The notes under the pieces were generated by a model. The model was given only the letters and a program-made list of their open reading frames with translations. It was not told the origin of the DNA and searched no databases. Below are positions 33,751 to 41,750 of a DNA stretch of 64,000 nucleotides, piece after piece (the first letter of the stretch is position 1; the number at the start of each line of letters is the position of its first letter). The position numbers and the translations under genes are program-made. The stretch is from Gp6-AA40 sp036274155 (GTDB lineage Bacteria > Acidobacteriota > Vicinamibacteria > Vicinamibacterales > UBA2999): positions 1-64,000 of the forward strand of contig DASUGH010000196.1 of assembly GCA_036274155.1 (NCBI GenBank), in the 5' to 3' direction.

Positions 33751-34742
33751 TCCGGCCTCCGGCAGATCACGGTCTGCATCGCGAAGTTCATCCGGTTGAG
33801 GAAGGGCAGCAGCGGCAGCAGCAGGAGTTGCCCGGCGAAATATGCGTAAATGGCGCGATCGAGGTTGAGGCCGCGACCGCGGAGCACCTGGAACGCGACC
33901 CCGCAGAACAGATAGAAGTAGGGAGGAAACGCGCCGTATGGCAGGTGCTCCACCACCTCGAAGCCGGCGCCGCGTGTGATACCGAGGAGCCGCTTGCGGT
34001 CGTAGAGCGCCGTGTGCTGAGGTGCCTGTATTCCCGGCCAGCGTGTCTTGAACAGCCGGAACGACAGGCTGTCGAGACGCGGAACCTCCACGAACAGCCA
34101 TCCGCCCGGCTTCAACGATTCGAACGCCCGACGAAGCGATCGCCGCGGATCGTAATCGTGCTCGAGGACGTGCCACATCGTGACGGCGTCGAAGCGCTCG
34201 CGACCTACCGCCTGCTCGGCGAACGGCCCATGATGAAACTCGATGCCGCTCAGTTCAGGCCGCTGCGACAGGTCTACGAGATCGACTCCCACCACTTGCG
34301 CGCCTGTTTCGCTGCGCACACGGTCCAGAAACGTGCCCGCACCGCAGCCGACGTCGAGCAGCGTCGACGAGTCGTCAAGCACGGCGTGCCGCCTGACGAT
34401 TCGCAGCTTGGCCCGGTCGAGCGTCGACATGGCGTAACGAAAGAGCGGCGCCAGCGCGCCCCAGCGGGCCGTTGGCTGATGGGCGATGTAGTCCGTCTCG
34501 TAGTAACGCGTGATTCGGTCGAGCGTCAGGCGTGGCGACTGGTAGACGAGGCCGCAGTCCAGACATTGGACGAACACGAATCGGCCGGGTGTACCGGTCA
34601 GGTCGTCCTCGCCGGCAAGGAAGAAGGTGGCTCTTCGCCCGCCGCAGTCGAGGCACGAGACGCCTTCGAACGCCGCGGGCTCGAGGGAATCGATGTCGAT
34701 CGTTGCGCCGGCGATCGATGGCGCCAGGGCGGACGCGCTCAT
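33747..34742 (-). CDS. SAM-dependent methyltransferase with zinc-ribbon N-terminus
   Basis: The 331-residue protein opens with two cysteine pairs, CLDCGGR and CLDCGLVYQSPRL, typical of methyltransferases that carry a zinc ribbon. The SAM-binding fold follows (LLDVGCGAGTFLDRV, then GVDLVD and FDAVTMWHVLEH). Its closing region has hydrophobic stretches (YLFCGVAFQVL, LLLLPLLPFL), suggesting membrane contact and a lipid-linked substrate. The ATG at 34742 has AGGAG seven bases upstream; an ATG at 34757 overlapping the upstream stop is an alternative. The methylated group in this pathway is unknown. Confidence 0.85.
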   Translation of the reverse strand: MSASALAPSIAGATIDIDSLEPAAFEGVSCLDCGGRRATFFLAGEDDLTGTPGRFVFVQCLDCGLVYQSPRLTLDRITRYYETDYIAHQPTARWGALAPLFRYAMSTLDRAKLRIVRRHAVLDDSSTLLDVGCGAGTFLDRVRSETGAQVVGVDLVDLSQRPELSGIEFHHGPFAEQAVGRERFDAVTMWHVLEHDYDPRRSLRRAFESLKPGGWLFVEVPRLDSLSFRLFKTRWPGIQAPQHTALYDRKRLLGITRGAGFEVVEHLPYGAFPPYFYLFCGVAFQVLRGRGLNLDRAIYAYFAGQLLLLPLLPFLNRMNFAMQTVICRRPE

Positions 34743-34753
34743 GATGACGCTCC

Positions 34754-35443
34754 TCATGGTGGATCCCGCCGAGCTGAAGCTCGGCGCTGCGAAAGCACTG
34801 AAGCTCGGCGCTGCGAAAGCACTGAAGGTCGGCGCTGCGAAGGCACTGAAGGTCGGCGCTGCGAAGGCACTGAAGCTCGGTCATGCAGAAGCCCGGGTGC
34901 GACGGTTCCCTCGTGCCACAACTCGTACAGACAGGCGGCGACGTACGTGGCGGCCATTGCGAAGATGAGGCGCGATGCGTCGACGGGACCTTGCGTCAGG
35001 GTCATCACGGCGACGAAGGCGGGGTACTTGAGGAGCAGAAGACCGTACTGCCACGCGGCGTCCGGGATCACGGCTCTCAGCTGGCCGTAGGCGAGCCAGA
35101 ACGCGATGTCGAGTGCGGCGAGCGCGGAGAGTGCCTGCGGACGCCACAGGCAGAGCACTGCCGCCGCGCATGCCAGCAGCAGGAGCAGCACGCGAAACGG
35201 CGGCTCCGGTCTGTTGACGAGGACCCGCTCCGGGTGGTGGATGCGGTCATGGCCGGCGTCCTCGAGGTCGTCCCAGAGGCGGAATTGCGCAATCAGCGTC
35301 AGCCCCAGTACCGGTACGAGAAGGCTGTTCGGTCCGAGCGGCGCCGTCGATGCCTGGAGGGCCGCCGCCGACAACAGGAGCAGCGCCGGGGCGAAGACCG
35401 ATAGCGGAAAACGCTCGGCCAGGTAAGCAGCGATGGCGTTCAT
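34754..35443 (-). CDS. UbiA-like membrane protein with repeat-derived C-terminal tail
   Basis: The 229-residue protein has about six membrane helices. FRLWDDLEDAGHDRIHHPER (about 62-81) resembles the first aspartate-rich motif of UbiA-type prenyl- and alkyl-transferases; the second motif is not clear, so activity is uncertain. The last 40 residues are four 8-residue units (SVLSQRRA-like), encoded by 24-bp tandem repeats at 34768-34881. Its ATG overlaps the stop of the PEP-synthase-like gene (ATGA). The normal protein probably ended before the repeats, which have extended the frame. Confidence 0.75.
   Translation of the reverse strand: MNAIAAYLAERFPLSVFAPALLLLSAAALQASTAPLGPNSLLVPVLGLTLIAQFRLWDDLEDAGHDRIHHPERVLVNRPEPPFRVLLLLLACAAAVLCLWRPQALSALAALDIAFWLAYGQLRAVIPDAAWQYGLLLLKYPAFVAVMTLTQGPVDASRLIFAMAATYVAACLYELWHEGTVAPGLLHDRASVPSQRRPSVPSQRRPSVLSQRRASVLSQRRASARRDPP
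34768..34881. repeat. Palindrome plus four 24-bp tandem repeats inside a coding sequence
   Basis: An 18-base CTNNAG palindrome (34768-34785, same as at 3838) is followed by four 24-base units of the form GCTGCGAAAGCACTGAAGC..., at 34786, 34810, 34834 and 34858. The unit combines the CTGCGAA spacer seen beside other palindromes with half a palindrome. As 24 is a multiple of three, the frame of the UbiA-like gene stays open. Confidence 0.88.
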
Positions 35444-38166
35444 CGGCGCCCCTCGACATCGCACGTCCCGCGATCGCCGTCGACTGTCACCATCACGCCG
35501 TGGGGGATCAGTGCAGTGGCATTGGCGATGCCCACGACGCAGGGGAGGCCGAATTCGCGCGCGAGAATCGCGCCGTGCGAGAGCATGCCGCCGCGTTCGA
35601 TGACCAGCCCGGAAACGAGGCAGAAGACGGGCGCCCAGCCGGGGTCGGTCTGCCGTGTGACCAGAACGTCGCCACGATTCAGACGATGGGCCTCGTGCAC
35701 ACCTGCGAGAACCGCGGCCGGCGCCGAGACGCGGCCACCACAGGCAGTCGCTCCGCGAAGGGCCCGACCTTCAGCCCTCGGAATCCCGACATCCGGAGCC
35801 GTCTCCTGTAGACGCGGACCTTCAGGTCCGCCTGAAACTCGAATCGCGTCGAACGCGACGCTCTCGGGCAGATAAAAGGTGTCGGGCGGGTCGGTCTCGC
35901 TCTCGACGGCGTGCGCCGCCTGGCGTGTCGCGACGAGCGCGGCGACGCTGTGTGGGAACAGCGCGCGGCCGGAGCACAGTTCGTCCAGCTCCTGCCACGT
36001 GAGCATGAACACGTCCTCTCGCTCGGCGAGGCGTCTGTCGCGCACGAGCCGCTCGCCGATTGCCAGCGCCACCCGGCGGCATCGTGAGTAGAGGAGCGCC
36101 TGCTTGAGACGTGCCCGCTCACGACAGGCGACCGATCGCTGCGTGCATCGGAGAAGCGCGTGAACCAGCAGCGCCTGCAGCGGCGCTCGACGTGCCAGCG
36201 TCGTGATGACGAGCCTGGTTTCGGCACGGCGCTCGGCGGCCTGCCGTTCGATGCTTTCGCGGGGTGACGCGCCAGCGGTGTCGAGATACTGCGCGAGCAG
36301 GGCGATGACCGGCTCCGGCCGCTCCTCGAGCGTTGGAGCCGTGAGCATCAGCTCGCCCGACGAGCGAAACCCCCATGACTGGAGGTAATCCGTGAGCAGC
36401 TCCTTGAACGCTGCAAACCTCGGCTCGCGGTCGATGGCTTCGAGGGCGTCCTGCGGCGCGCGCGATCTGATCATCCGTGCGAGGTCTGGTTGCGCCGCGA
36501 TCACGCGCGCGAGCGACCACAGCTGAAGCGCCGGCTGGCTCGATGGCACGCCCGGCAAGGCGCGGAGCAGCCGCGTGTGAGTCGCGTCCCCGAATCCGTT
36601 GCGCGCCAGGCAGCGTCGCAACAGCGCGTAACACACCATCGCCGCCGTGTCGCACAGCGACGCATTCGTCCAGCGGTGGCAGCGGATGTCGACGAACGCG
36701 GCCAGATCTGTACCGAGCCCGGCGAGTGTCCGCCGTTCGAGTGCCTCGACGGATGTACGCGCGCCGTACTCGTCGGCTGTCTGCTCGAACCGGCGGAGCC
36801 GCCGCCCGAGGAACAGAAACTGCCACACGACGCACACGGCGATGCGAAACAGCTCCAGCGTCTGGCGCGCCCGGCCCCGGCCATCGCGCCAGCTCGCCGC
36901 CCACCGAGGCTGGGCCGCAGTGTCGGACGCGCCGACGAAGAGGTTGAAGGCGGCGGCAAGACGGTCGCCGAACGGCGCCATGCGCAGCACGCAATGGATG
37001 CTCGTGAGGTTGTAGTACAGGCGTGCGCCGTGGGCGCCGATGATGGCGCGTAGCGCCGCATCCATGGACGTCAGCCGGTCACGCGAAATCCCGAAGACGA
37101 GCCCGAGGTTTCGGAAGTAGTGGTAATAGCCAGCCGTCGCGATCGAGTAGAGCAGCGGTGAGACCGGCTCCGGGTAGTTTTCGCAGATGTTGGCGTTGCT
37201 CCACAGCACCGGCGACCGGCTGGCCTTCACCGCTGGCGCCGTGATCCGCCGCGACTGGACGATCCACACGCGGCCGTCCGGGCCGACCGCCCATTCGACG
37301 TCTTGCGGCCCTGCGAACGCGCGCTCGATCAGAAGCGCCAGGCGGCCGAGCTCCGCGACCCGGTCCGCCGTGAGGACGGCACGTCCAGGCGCCAGCTCGG
37401 ACGATGCCGTCTCGCGAGTGATGGTCCGCGTCATTCGCGAGATGTGCAGGTGGCCGGGATCGACCTCGCCGGCCACGAGGCGGTCCGCGAGTCCGGCGGT
37501 GTATTCCGCGACCATGTCATCCGTGTCGTCCTCCGGATGGCGGGTGAACAGCACTCCGGCGGCAAGCGCGTCGACCTGCCGCTGGATGACGATCGCCATG
37601 CCCGCGGGAGCGATCCGCCGCGTGCGGCGGTAGAAGATTGCGCGGGCGGACCAATATGACGCCCAGCAGGTGCGAACAGCGTCGCGCAGTGCGTTCGCGC
37701 TGTCGACGTGCAGCACGGAATCGAACTGACCGGCGAACGACGAGGTGAGCCCGTCTTCGCCGAAGGCGGAGCTCCGCACGGCAACGGGAGAAGGCGGGAA
37801 AGGCGCACCGAGGGGTCCGCCTCTACGCGGGAGGACGACGTCGAGCTCGAGCGGAAAAGGCGCCGACATCACGCGCTGGCGGATCCGTTGCGAGCAGGCC
37901 TCCAGCGCGGACGCGTCGCTGCCTGCGTCGAGCGATGCAAGTTCCGCTTCGATCGCCTGGCGTAATCCCGACGTCCCCATGAACACCTCGAAGGCCCGCG
38001 TCGTCAGCACCACGCCGTCGGGGACCGGGATGCCAAGCGCACACATCCGGGCCAGAGTGCTGGCCTTTCCCCCCGTCGTATGCGCATCTCCAGAGTCGGC
38101 CAGCGGGAGCAGCAGCGCCGACTCGACGTCATGCGCAACGCGGATCGCGCCGGCAACTGCCGTCAT
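35440..38166 (-). CDS. PEP-synthase / rifampin-phosphotransferase-like enzyme
   Basis: The 908-residue protein has an N-terminal ATP-grasp-like domain (TGGKASTLARMCALGIPVPDG, VAVRSSAFGEDG, FAGQFDSVL, DVEWAVGPDGRVWIVQSR). A long helical middle follows, then a C-terminal mobile phosphohistidine domain (GGMLSHGAILAREFGLPCVV, with the transferred His). In this family, ATP phosphorylates the His, which then passes phosphate to pyruvate or, in rifampin phosphotransferase, to a hydroxyl group. The PEP-binding TIM-barrel of true PEP synthase is absent, so an alcohol or lipid may be the acceptor (inference). ATGA overlaps link it to genes on both sides. A palindromic repeat interrupts the linker near residues 775-800 without breaking the frame. 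Confidence 0.82.
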   Translation of the reverse strand: MTAVAGAIRVAHDVESALLLPLADSGDAHTTGGKASTLARMCALGIPVPDGVVLTTRAFEVFMGTSGLRQAIEAELASLDAGSDASALEACSQRIRQRVMSAPFPLELDVVLPRRGGPLGAPFPPSPVAVRSSAFGEDGLTSSFAGQFDSVLHVDSANALRDAVRTCWASYWSARAIFYRRTRRIAPAGMAIVIQRQVDALAAGVLFTRHPEDDTDDMVAEYTAGLADRLVAGEVDPGHLHISRMTRTITRETASSELAPGRAVLTADRVAELGRLALLIERAFAGPQDVEWAVGPDGRVWIVQSRRITAPAVKASRSPVLWSNANICENYPEPVSPLLYSIATAGYYHYFRNLGLVFGISRDRLTSMDAALRAIIGAHGARLYYNLTSIHCVLRMAPFGDRLAAAFNLFVGASDTAAQPRWAASWRDGRGRARQTLELFRIAVCVVWQFLFLGRRLRRFEQTADEYGARTSVEALERRTLAGLGTDLAAFVDIRCHRWTNASLCDTAAMVCYALLRRCLARNGFGDATHTRLLRALPGVPSSQPALQLWSLARVIAAQPDLARMIRSRAPQDALEAIDREPRFAAFKELLTDYLQSWGFRSSGELMLTAPTLEERPEPVIALLAQYLDTAGASPRESIERQAAERRAETRLVITTLARRAPLQALLVHALLRCTQRSVACRERARLKQALLYSRCRRVALAIGERLVRDRRLAEREDVFMLTWQELDELCSGRALFPHSVAALVATRQAAHAVESETDPPDTFYLPESVAFDAIRVSGGPEGPRLQETAPDVGIPRAEGRALRGATACGGRVSAPAAVLAGVHEAHRLNRGDVLVTRQTDPGWAPVFCLVSGLVIERGGMLSHGAILAREFGLPCVVGIANATALIPHGVMVTVDGDRGTCDVEGRR
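35814..35831. repeat. CTNNAG palindrome within a coding linker
   Basis: GCGGACCT-TC-AGGTCCGC is perfect. Here it encodes part of the linker SGGPEGPRL in the PEP-synthase-like protein. A looser CTTCAG phrase lies 50 bases away at 35768-35773. Confidence 0.7.
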
Positions 38167-38741
38167 GCGGCGCGCTCCTTGCCGCCGAGGCGGAACGTCG
38201 CCACGCTGAACGCTCCGTGAAGAAACGGACCGATCGCCAGGACATACAGGATCGTCAGCGGCGGGACAGGAACCACGAGTGCGAGTGCAGCCAGCGCGCC
38301 GAGAGGCGAATCCAGCCGATCGAGCAAGGAGCAGACGGGACGCAGGACCATTCCCTGGGCTGGCGCGCCTGGCGCGATGCCGAGCTGCCGCTTCACGAAC
38401 GAGTTGGGCAGTTCGCCGGCCATGAAGCCCGCACCGGCGAGCAGGCCGAGCGCCGCGTATTCAAGCGGTTGAAGTGGCCACAAGCCAGACATCCTGCCGG
38501 CGGTGGCCATCGAAACCAGCAGAAAGGAGAGGCCGGTGGCCAGCGGCATGACGAGGAAGCCGCGTACGGTCTTGTTGCTGCCAAAGATGCGGCGGCCGCG
38601 GAACGTCAGCCCGCCGTCGATCGGCCAGCCGTACCGGCGCGACGCCGCCGACCCGAGCCACGCCGCCTGCGCGCACCCGGCGACGGCAAACGCGATCACG
38701 AGGAACCCCGCGCAGCCCAGTGGATCCAGAGCGCGGGTCAT
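38163..38741 (-). CDS. CarS-like CDP-lipid synthase (DUF46 / CDP-archaeol synthase family)
   Basis: The 192-residue protein has about five membrane helices. GLTFRGRRIFGSNKTVRGFL and GELPNSFVKRQLGIAPG are the signatures of CarS-type enzymes, which transfer CMP from CTP to a phosphatidate-like lipid such as archaeal DGGGP. Bacterial members are found beside lipid genes. It may activate a phosphorylated product of this operon for head-group attachment (inference). The ATG at 38741 overlaps the desaturase stop and its own stop overlaps the next ATG; a much longer open frame upstream is antisense noise over the desaturase gene. Confidence 0.85.
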   Translation of the reverse strand: MTRALDPLGCAGFLVIAFAVAGCAQAAWLGSAASRRYGWPIDGGLTFRGRRIFGSNKTVRGFLVMPLATGLSFLLVSMATAGRMSGLWPLQPLEYAALGLLAGAGFMAGELPNSFVKRQLGIAPGAPAQGMVLRPVCSLLDRLDSPLGALAALALVVPVPPLTILYVLAIGPFLHGAFSVATFRLGGKERAA

Positions 38742-39691
38742 ATGTCGAATCCCGTATCGCGGCGGTTCTGGAAGAGCAGCACGTCGCCGGGGCAGGCGCG
38801 CGCGGCGCGCACCCAGCGCCACCAGGTCACCTCGTGCGCCGTCTCGAATGCGATCTCGCGCAGACGGTAGCCCGGCACGAAGGGATACATGTGGTGCAGC
38901 TCGTGCGCGTCGAAGTGGAGCAGAGCGCGGGATACTGCACCCGGTAGCCGAAGTGATCGCGTGTATCGCGCCTGCTCGAGCGCTCGATGGGGCAGCACAC
39001 GGCGCCCTCCACTGAGCTCCATGGGCACATGCGTGTGCTGACTGATGATGAGCACGTCTTCGATCGCGAAGGCGACGAGCGTGGCGGCCCCGCCGAGTCG
39101 AATCATCATGGCCGGGCCGAGCCACCACGCGATCGCGACGTAGATCGCCGCGACGGCGAGAAGCCCTCCGGCCACACGCGCCCGAGTACCGTGCGTAGAC
39201 TCGAGACGCGCCAGTCGTGCCGGATTCCAGAAGTTGCCGAGCCGGTAGACGATGGAGAAGAGCGGCAGCCAATACTTCCAGCAGACGCTGACGATGCGAC
39301 GCTCGAGACGCGTTCGATCGCGAGGCGCGAGCGCCGCGGTCGTCGGATCGAGATCCTGCCAGCCGGTCCACTTGTGGTGGCGCCGGTGAACGTGCACCCA
39401 CATTCCGAACGGAATCGCCGCGAAGAATCCGGCGATATGGCCGACGATCACGTTCAGCGCCGGAGCGCGAAACAGCGTGCGGTGTCCGCATTCGTGAAGG
39501 AGCACGAACCACTCGACGAGCGAGGCCGCGAGCAGCAGTTGTCCTGCGGCCCAGGGGAGGACGTCCGTGCGCAGCGACAACCACACACCCGCGGCCGTGG
39601 CAGCCAGTGTTGCCGCGACGAAGAGCGTTCCCTCGGCGTCCGCGGGTCGCAGATGCCTGAGCTCGGACGGCGGCGGCGCAGCAGCGGTCAT
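38738..39691 (-). CDS. Membrane fatty acid desaturase
   Basis: The 317-residue protein has the three histidine boxes of integral di-iron desaturases: HECGH, HRRHH and HELHH, between two pairs of hydrophobic segments. It would introduce a double bond into an acyl chain or a related lipid. It is the first gene of the minus-strand lipid operon. The ATG at 39691 is preferred; a GTG at 39724 would add 11 residues. Neither has a clear ribosome site. The promoter lies in the short gap shared with the divergent CadC-like gene. Confidence 0.9.
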   Translation of the reverse strand: MTAAAPPPSELRHLRPADAEGTLFVAATLAATAAGVWLSLRTDVLPWAAGQLLLAASLVEWFVLLHECGHRTLFRAPALNVIVGHIAGFFAAIPFGMWVHVHRRHHKWTGWQDLDPTTAALAPRDRTRLERRIVSVCWKYWLPLFSIVYRLGNFWNPARLARLESTHGTRARVAGGLLAVAAIYVAIAWWLGPAMMIRLGGAATLVAFAIEDVLIISQHTHVPMELSGGRRVLPHRALEQARYTRSLRLPGAVSRALLHFDAHELHHMYPFVPGYRLREIAFETAHEVTWWRWVRAARACPGDVLLFQNRRDTGFDI

Positions 39692-39779
39692 CGAGGCGCT
39701 CTGCCACACGATAGGAGCCGGCACGGTGAGGAGTCGTGAGAAAAGGCTGAATCAGGATGAAAAGGCGTGAGGGCTGCCG

Positions 39780-39785
39780 TACACT
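39780..39785 (+). promoter_or_regulatory. -10 box of the CadC-like gene
   Basis: TACACT lies 14 bases before the GTG at 39800. If used, the in-frame GTG at 39767 would be upstream of the transcript, which supports the later start. Confidence 0.35.
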
Positions 39786-39799
39786 GGTCGGCCTCGGCC

Positions 39800-41722
39800 G
39801 TGAATCTGCCGCCTGCCTACCGTTTTGGCCCCTTTCGTTTCGATGCGGCCGCCTACCAGCTCCTCGCCGGCGACCGGGCCGTGTCGCTGTCGCCCAAGGT
39901 GATGGACCTGCTCAGGCTGCTCGCGTCGCGTCCGTCGCAGCTCGTCACCAAGGAAGACATCCTGCGTGAGCTGTGGCCCGACGTGGCCGTTACCGACAAC
40001 GCTGTCACGCAGGTCGTCTCTGACTTGCGTCAGGCGCTCGGCGACGATCCGGCGTCGCCGCGCTACGTGCAGACAGTTCCCCGGCGTGGTTACCGGTTCA
40101 TCGCGTCCGTCCAGGTCTCGTCGTCGTCGCCGCCGCCGGCCGGAACGCCGGCTGCGCGCCAGCCGTCCGGAGCGGTGAAGCGTGTCATCGCCGTCTCGGA
40201 TTTCCGCAACGTGACCGCCGACGCGAACGACAACTGGATGTCGACCGGCATCGCCGAGACGGTGACCAACGACCTTCGCTCGCTTCGCGATCTGCGCGTC
40301 ATCGATCGCGCGAGTGTTTCCGAAGCGGCGCGTGACGCGTCGATCGAGGCGGCGCGGGCATCCGGACTCGATCTGCTGGTGGTCGGCAGTTACCAGCGCT
40401 CGGGTGATCGCCTGCGCATCACGGCGCGCGCCATCGACGCGCACAGCGGCGAAGCGGTGGCGCATTCGAAGGCCGATGGTCTGGTCGCCGAAGTGTTCGA
40501 GCTGCAGGACGCGATCGTCACGCAGCTGCTGAGGAGCCTGCACGTCACGGTCACCGCGGCGGCGGCGGCGCGCATCGGCGTCCACGAGACGTCCAGCCTC
40601 GAGGCGTACCGCGCGCTCACGGAAGGCCGTCTCAAGCTCGAGACGCTGAACCCGGCCGACGTTCCTGAAGCCATTCGTGATTTCGAGCGTGCAATCGCTC
40701 TCGATGCGCGCTACGCGCACGCGTACGTCGGGCTGGCGCACGCGCATCTGTGGCTGTACGAAGCGTCACGCGCCCGCAACCGGCCCAATACCGCGGAGCT
40801 GCGCGCAGCGATCGCCTACGGCCGCCGCGCCGTGGAGCTCGATCCCGGTCTTGGCGAGGCGCATGCCGCACTTGCGTTTCTGCTGGCGGCGGCGGGGCGT
40901 CAACAGGAAGCGCTCGAGGCAGGCCGTGCCGCGGTCGCGCTCGAGCCGAACGAGTGGCGCCATCGATTCCGTCTCGGTGTCGCCGCCTGGGGCAGCGAGC
41001 GGCTGGCGTGCTTCGACGACGTGGTGCACATCTTTCCCGAGTTCGCGTACGCCTACTTCGGCTCGGCCATGGTCCATGTCGCCCGGCAGGATCTCGGTGG
41101 CGCCGAAGAGATCCTGCGGCAGGGGCTCGCCGTGCAGCAGCGCGAGACCAGCAAGGCCGATCGCTTTCCCGCCAACGGTTTGCACTGGCTCATCGGGCTG
41201 CTCCGCCTCGCCGCCGGCGACATCGATCGTGCGCACGCCGAGTTCGACCGCGAGCTGACGTCGCGAGGGAGCCAGATGTACGCTGCGGAGTACGCGATGG
41301 ACGCGTACGACGGTCACGGCTTCGCTTGTCTGGCTGCCGGGGATGCCGCTGATGCCGCGGCGATGTTCGAGAAGGCGCTCGCGATCTACCCGGATCACGC
41401 GCGCTCGCTTGTCGGCCTCGCCGACGCCTGCCGCCGCCGCGGCGACAACCGCGCGTCCGAAGCGGCGATGGAGCACGCGTGGCGCGCCATCCAGGAGCTG
41501 AAGGAGAGCGGGCGCACGGCAGAGGCGGCGATGGCGAGCTCGTTCGGCCAGGTGCTGACCGATCGTCGCGACGCGGCGGCGTCGACGCTCATGCAGTTGC
41601 TGCAGGAGGCGCCTCCCGGGTTTGCAGGGTGGACGATTCCGATTGAGCCGCTTCTCATGGGACTGCGGACAATGCCAGCCTACCGGGCCATTCTCCGGCG
41701 CCTGGCCGACCGCGCGGCATGA
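39800..41722 (+). CDS. CadC-like winged-helix regulator with TPR domain
   Basis: The protein of about 640 residues starts with an OmpR-type winged helix (YRFGPFRFDAAAYQLL, SPKVMDLLRLLASRP, VTKEDILRELWPDV, VSDLRQALGDD, PRRGYRFIA) within residues 1-105. There is no response-regulator receiver domain. A segment from about 125-245 (VIAVSDFRNVTADANDNWMS onward) matches the TolB-like region of adenylate-cyclase-type proteins. TPR repeats follow to the end, with AIALDARYAHAYVGLAHAHL among them. This layout is common in Acidobacteriota. It is divergent from the lipid operon and is the nearest candidate to control it (inference). Confidence 0.85.
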   Translation: MNLPPAYRFGPFRFDAAAYQLLAGDRAVSLSPKVMDLLRLLASRPSQLVTKEDILRELWPDVAVTDNAVTQVVSDLRQALGDDPASPRYVQTVPRRGYRFIASVQVSSSSPPPAGTPAARQPSGAVKRVIAVSDFRNVTADANDNWMSTGIAETVTNDLRSLRDLRVIDRASVSEAARDASIEAARASGLDLLVVGSYQRSGDRLRITARAIDAHSGEAVAHSKADGLVAEVFELQDAIVTQLLRSLHVTVTAAAAARIGVHETSSLEAYRALTEGRLKLETLNPADVPEAIRDFERAIALDARYAHAYVGLAHAHLWLYEASRARNRPNTAELRAAIAYGRRAVELDPGLGEAHAALAFLLAAAGRQQEALEAGRAAVALEPNEWRHRFRLGVAAWGSERLACFDDVVHIFPEFAYAYFGSAMVHVARQDLGGAEEILRQGLAVQQRETSKADRFPANGLHWLIGLLRLAAGDIDRAHAEFDRELTSRGSQMYAAEYAMDAYDGHGFACLAAGDAADAAAMFEKALAIYPDHARSLVGLADACRRRGDNRASEAAMEHAWRAIQELKESGRTAEAAMASSFGQVLTDRRDAAASTLMQLLQEAPPGFAGWTIPIEPLLMGLRTMPAYRAILRRLADRAA

Positions 41723-41750
41723 GCATCGTGCGATCGGCCGTGAGGAACTG

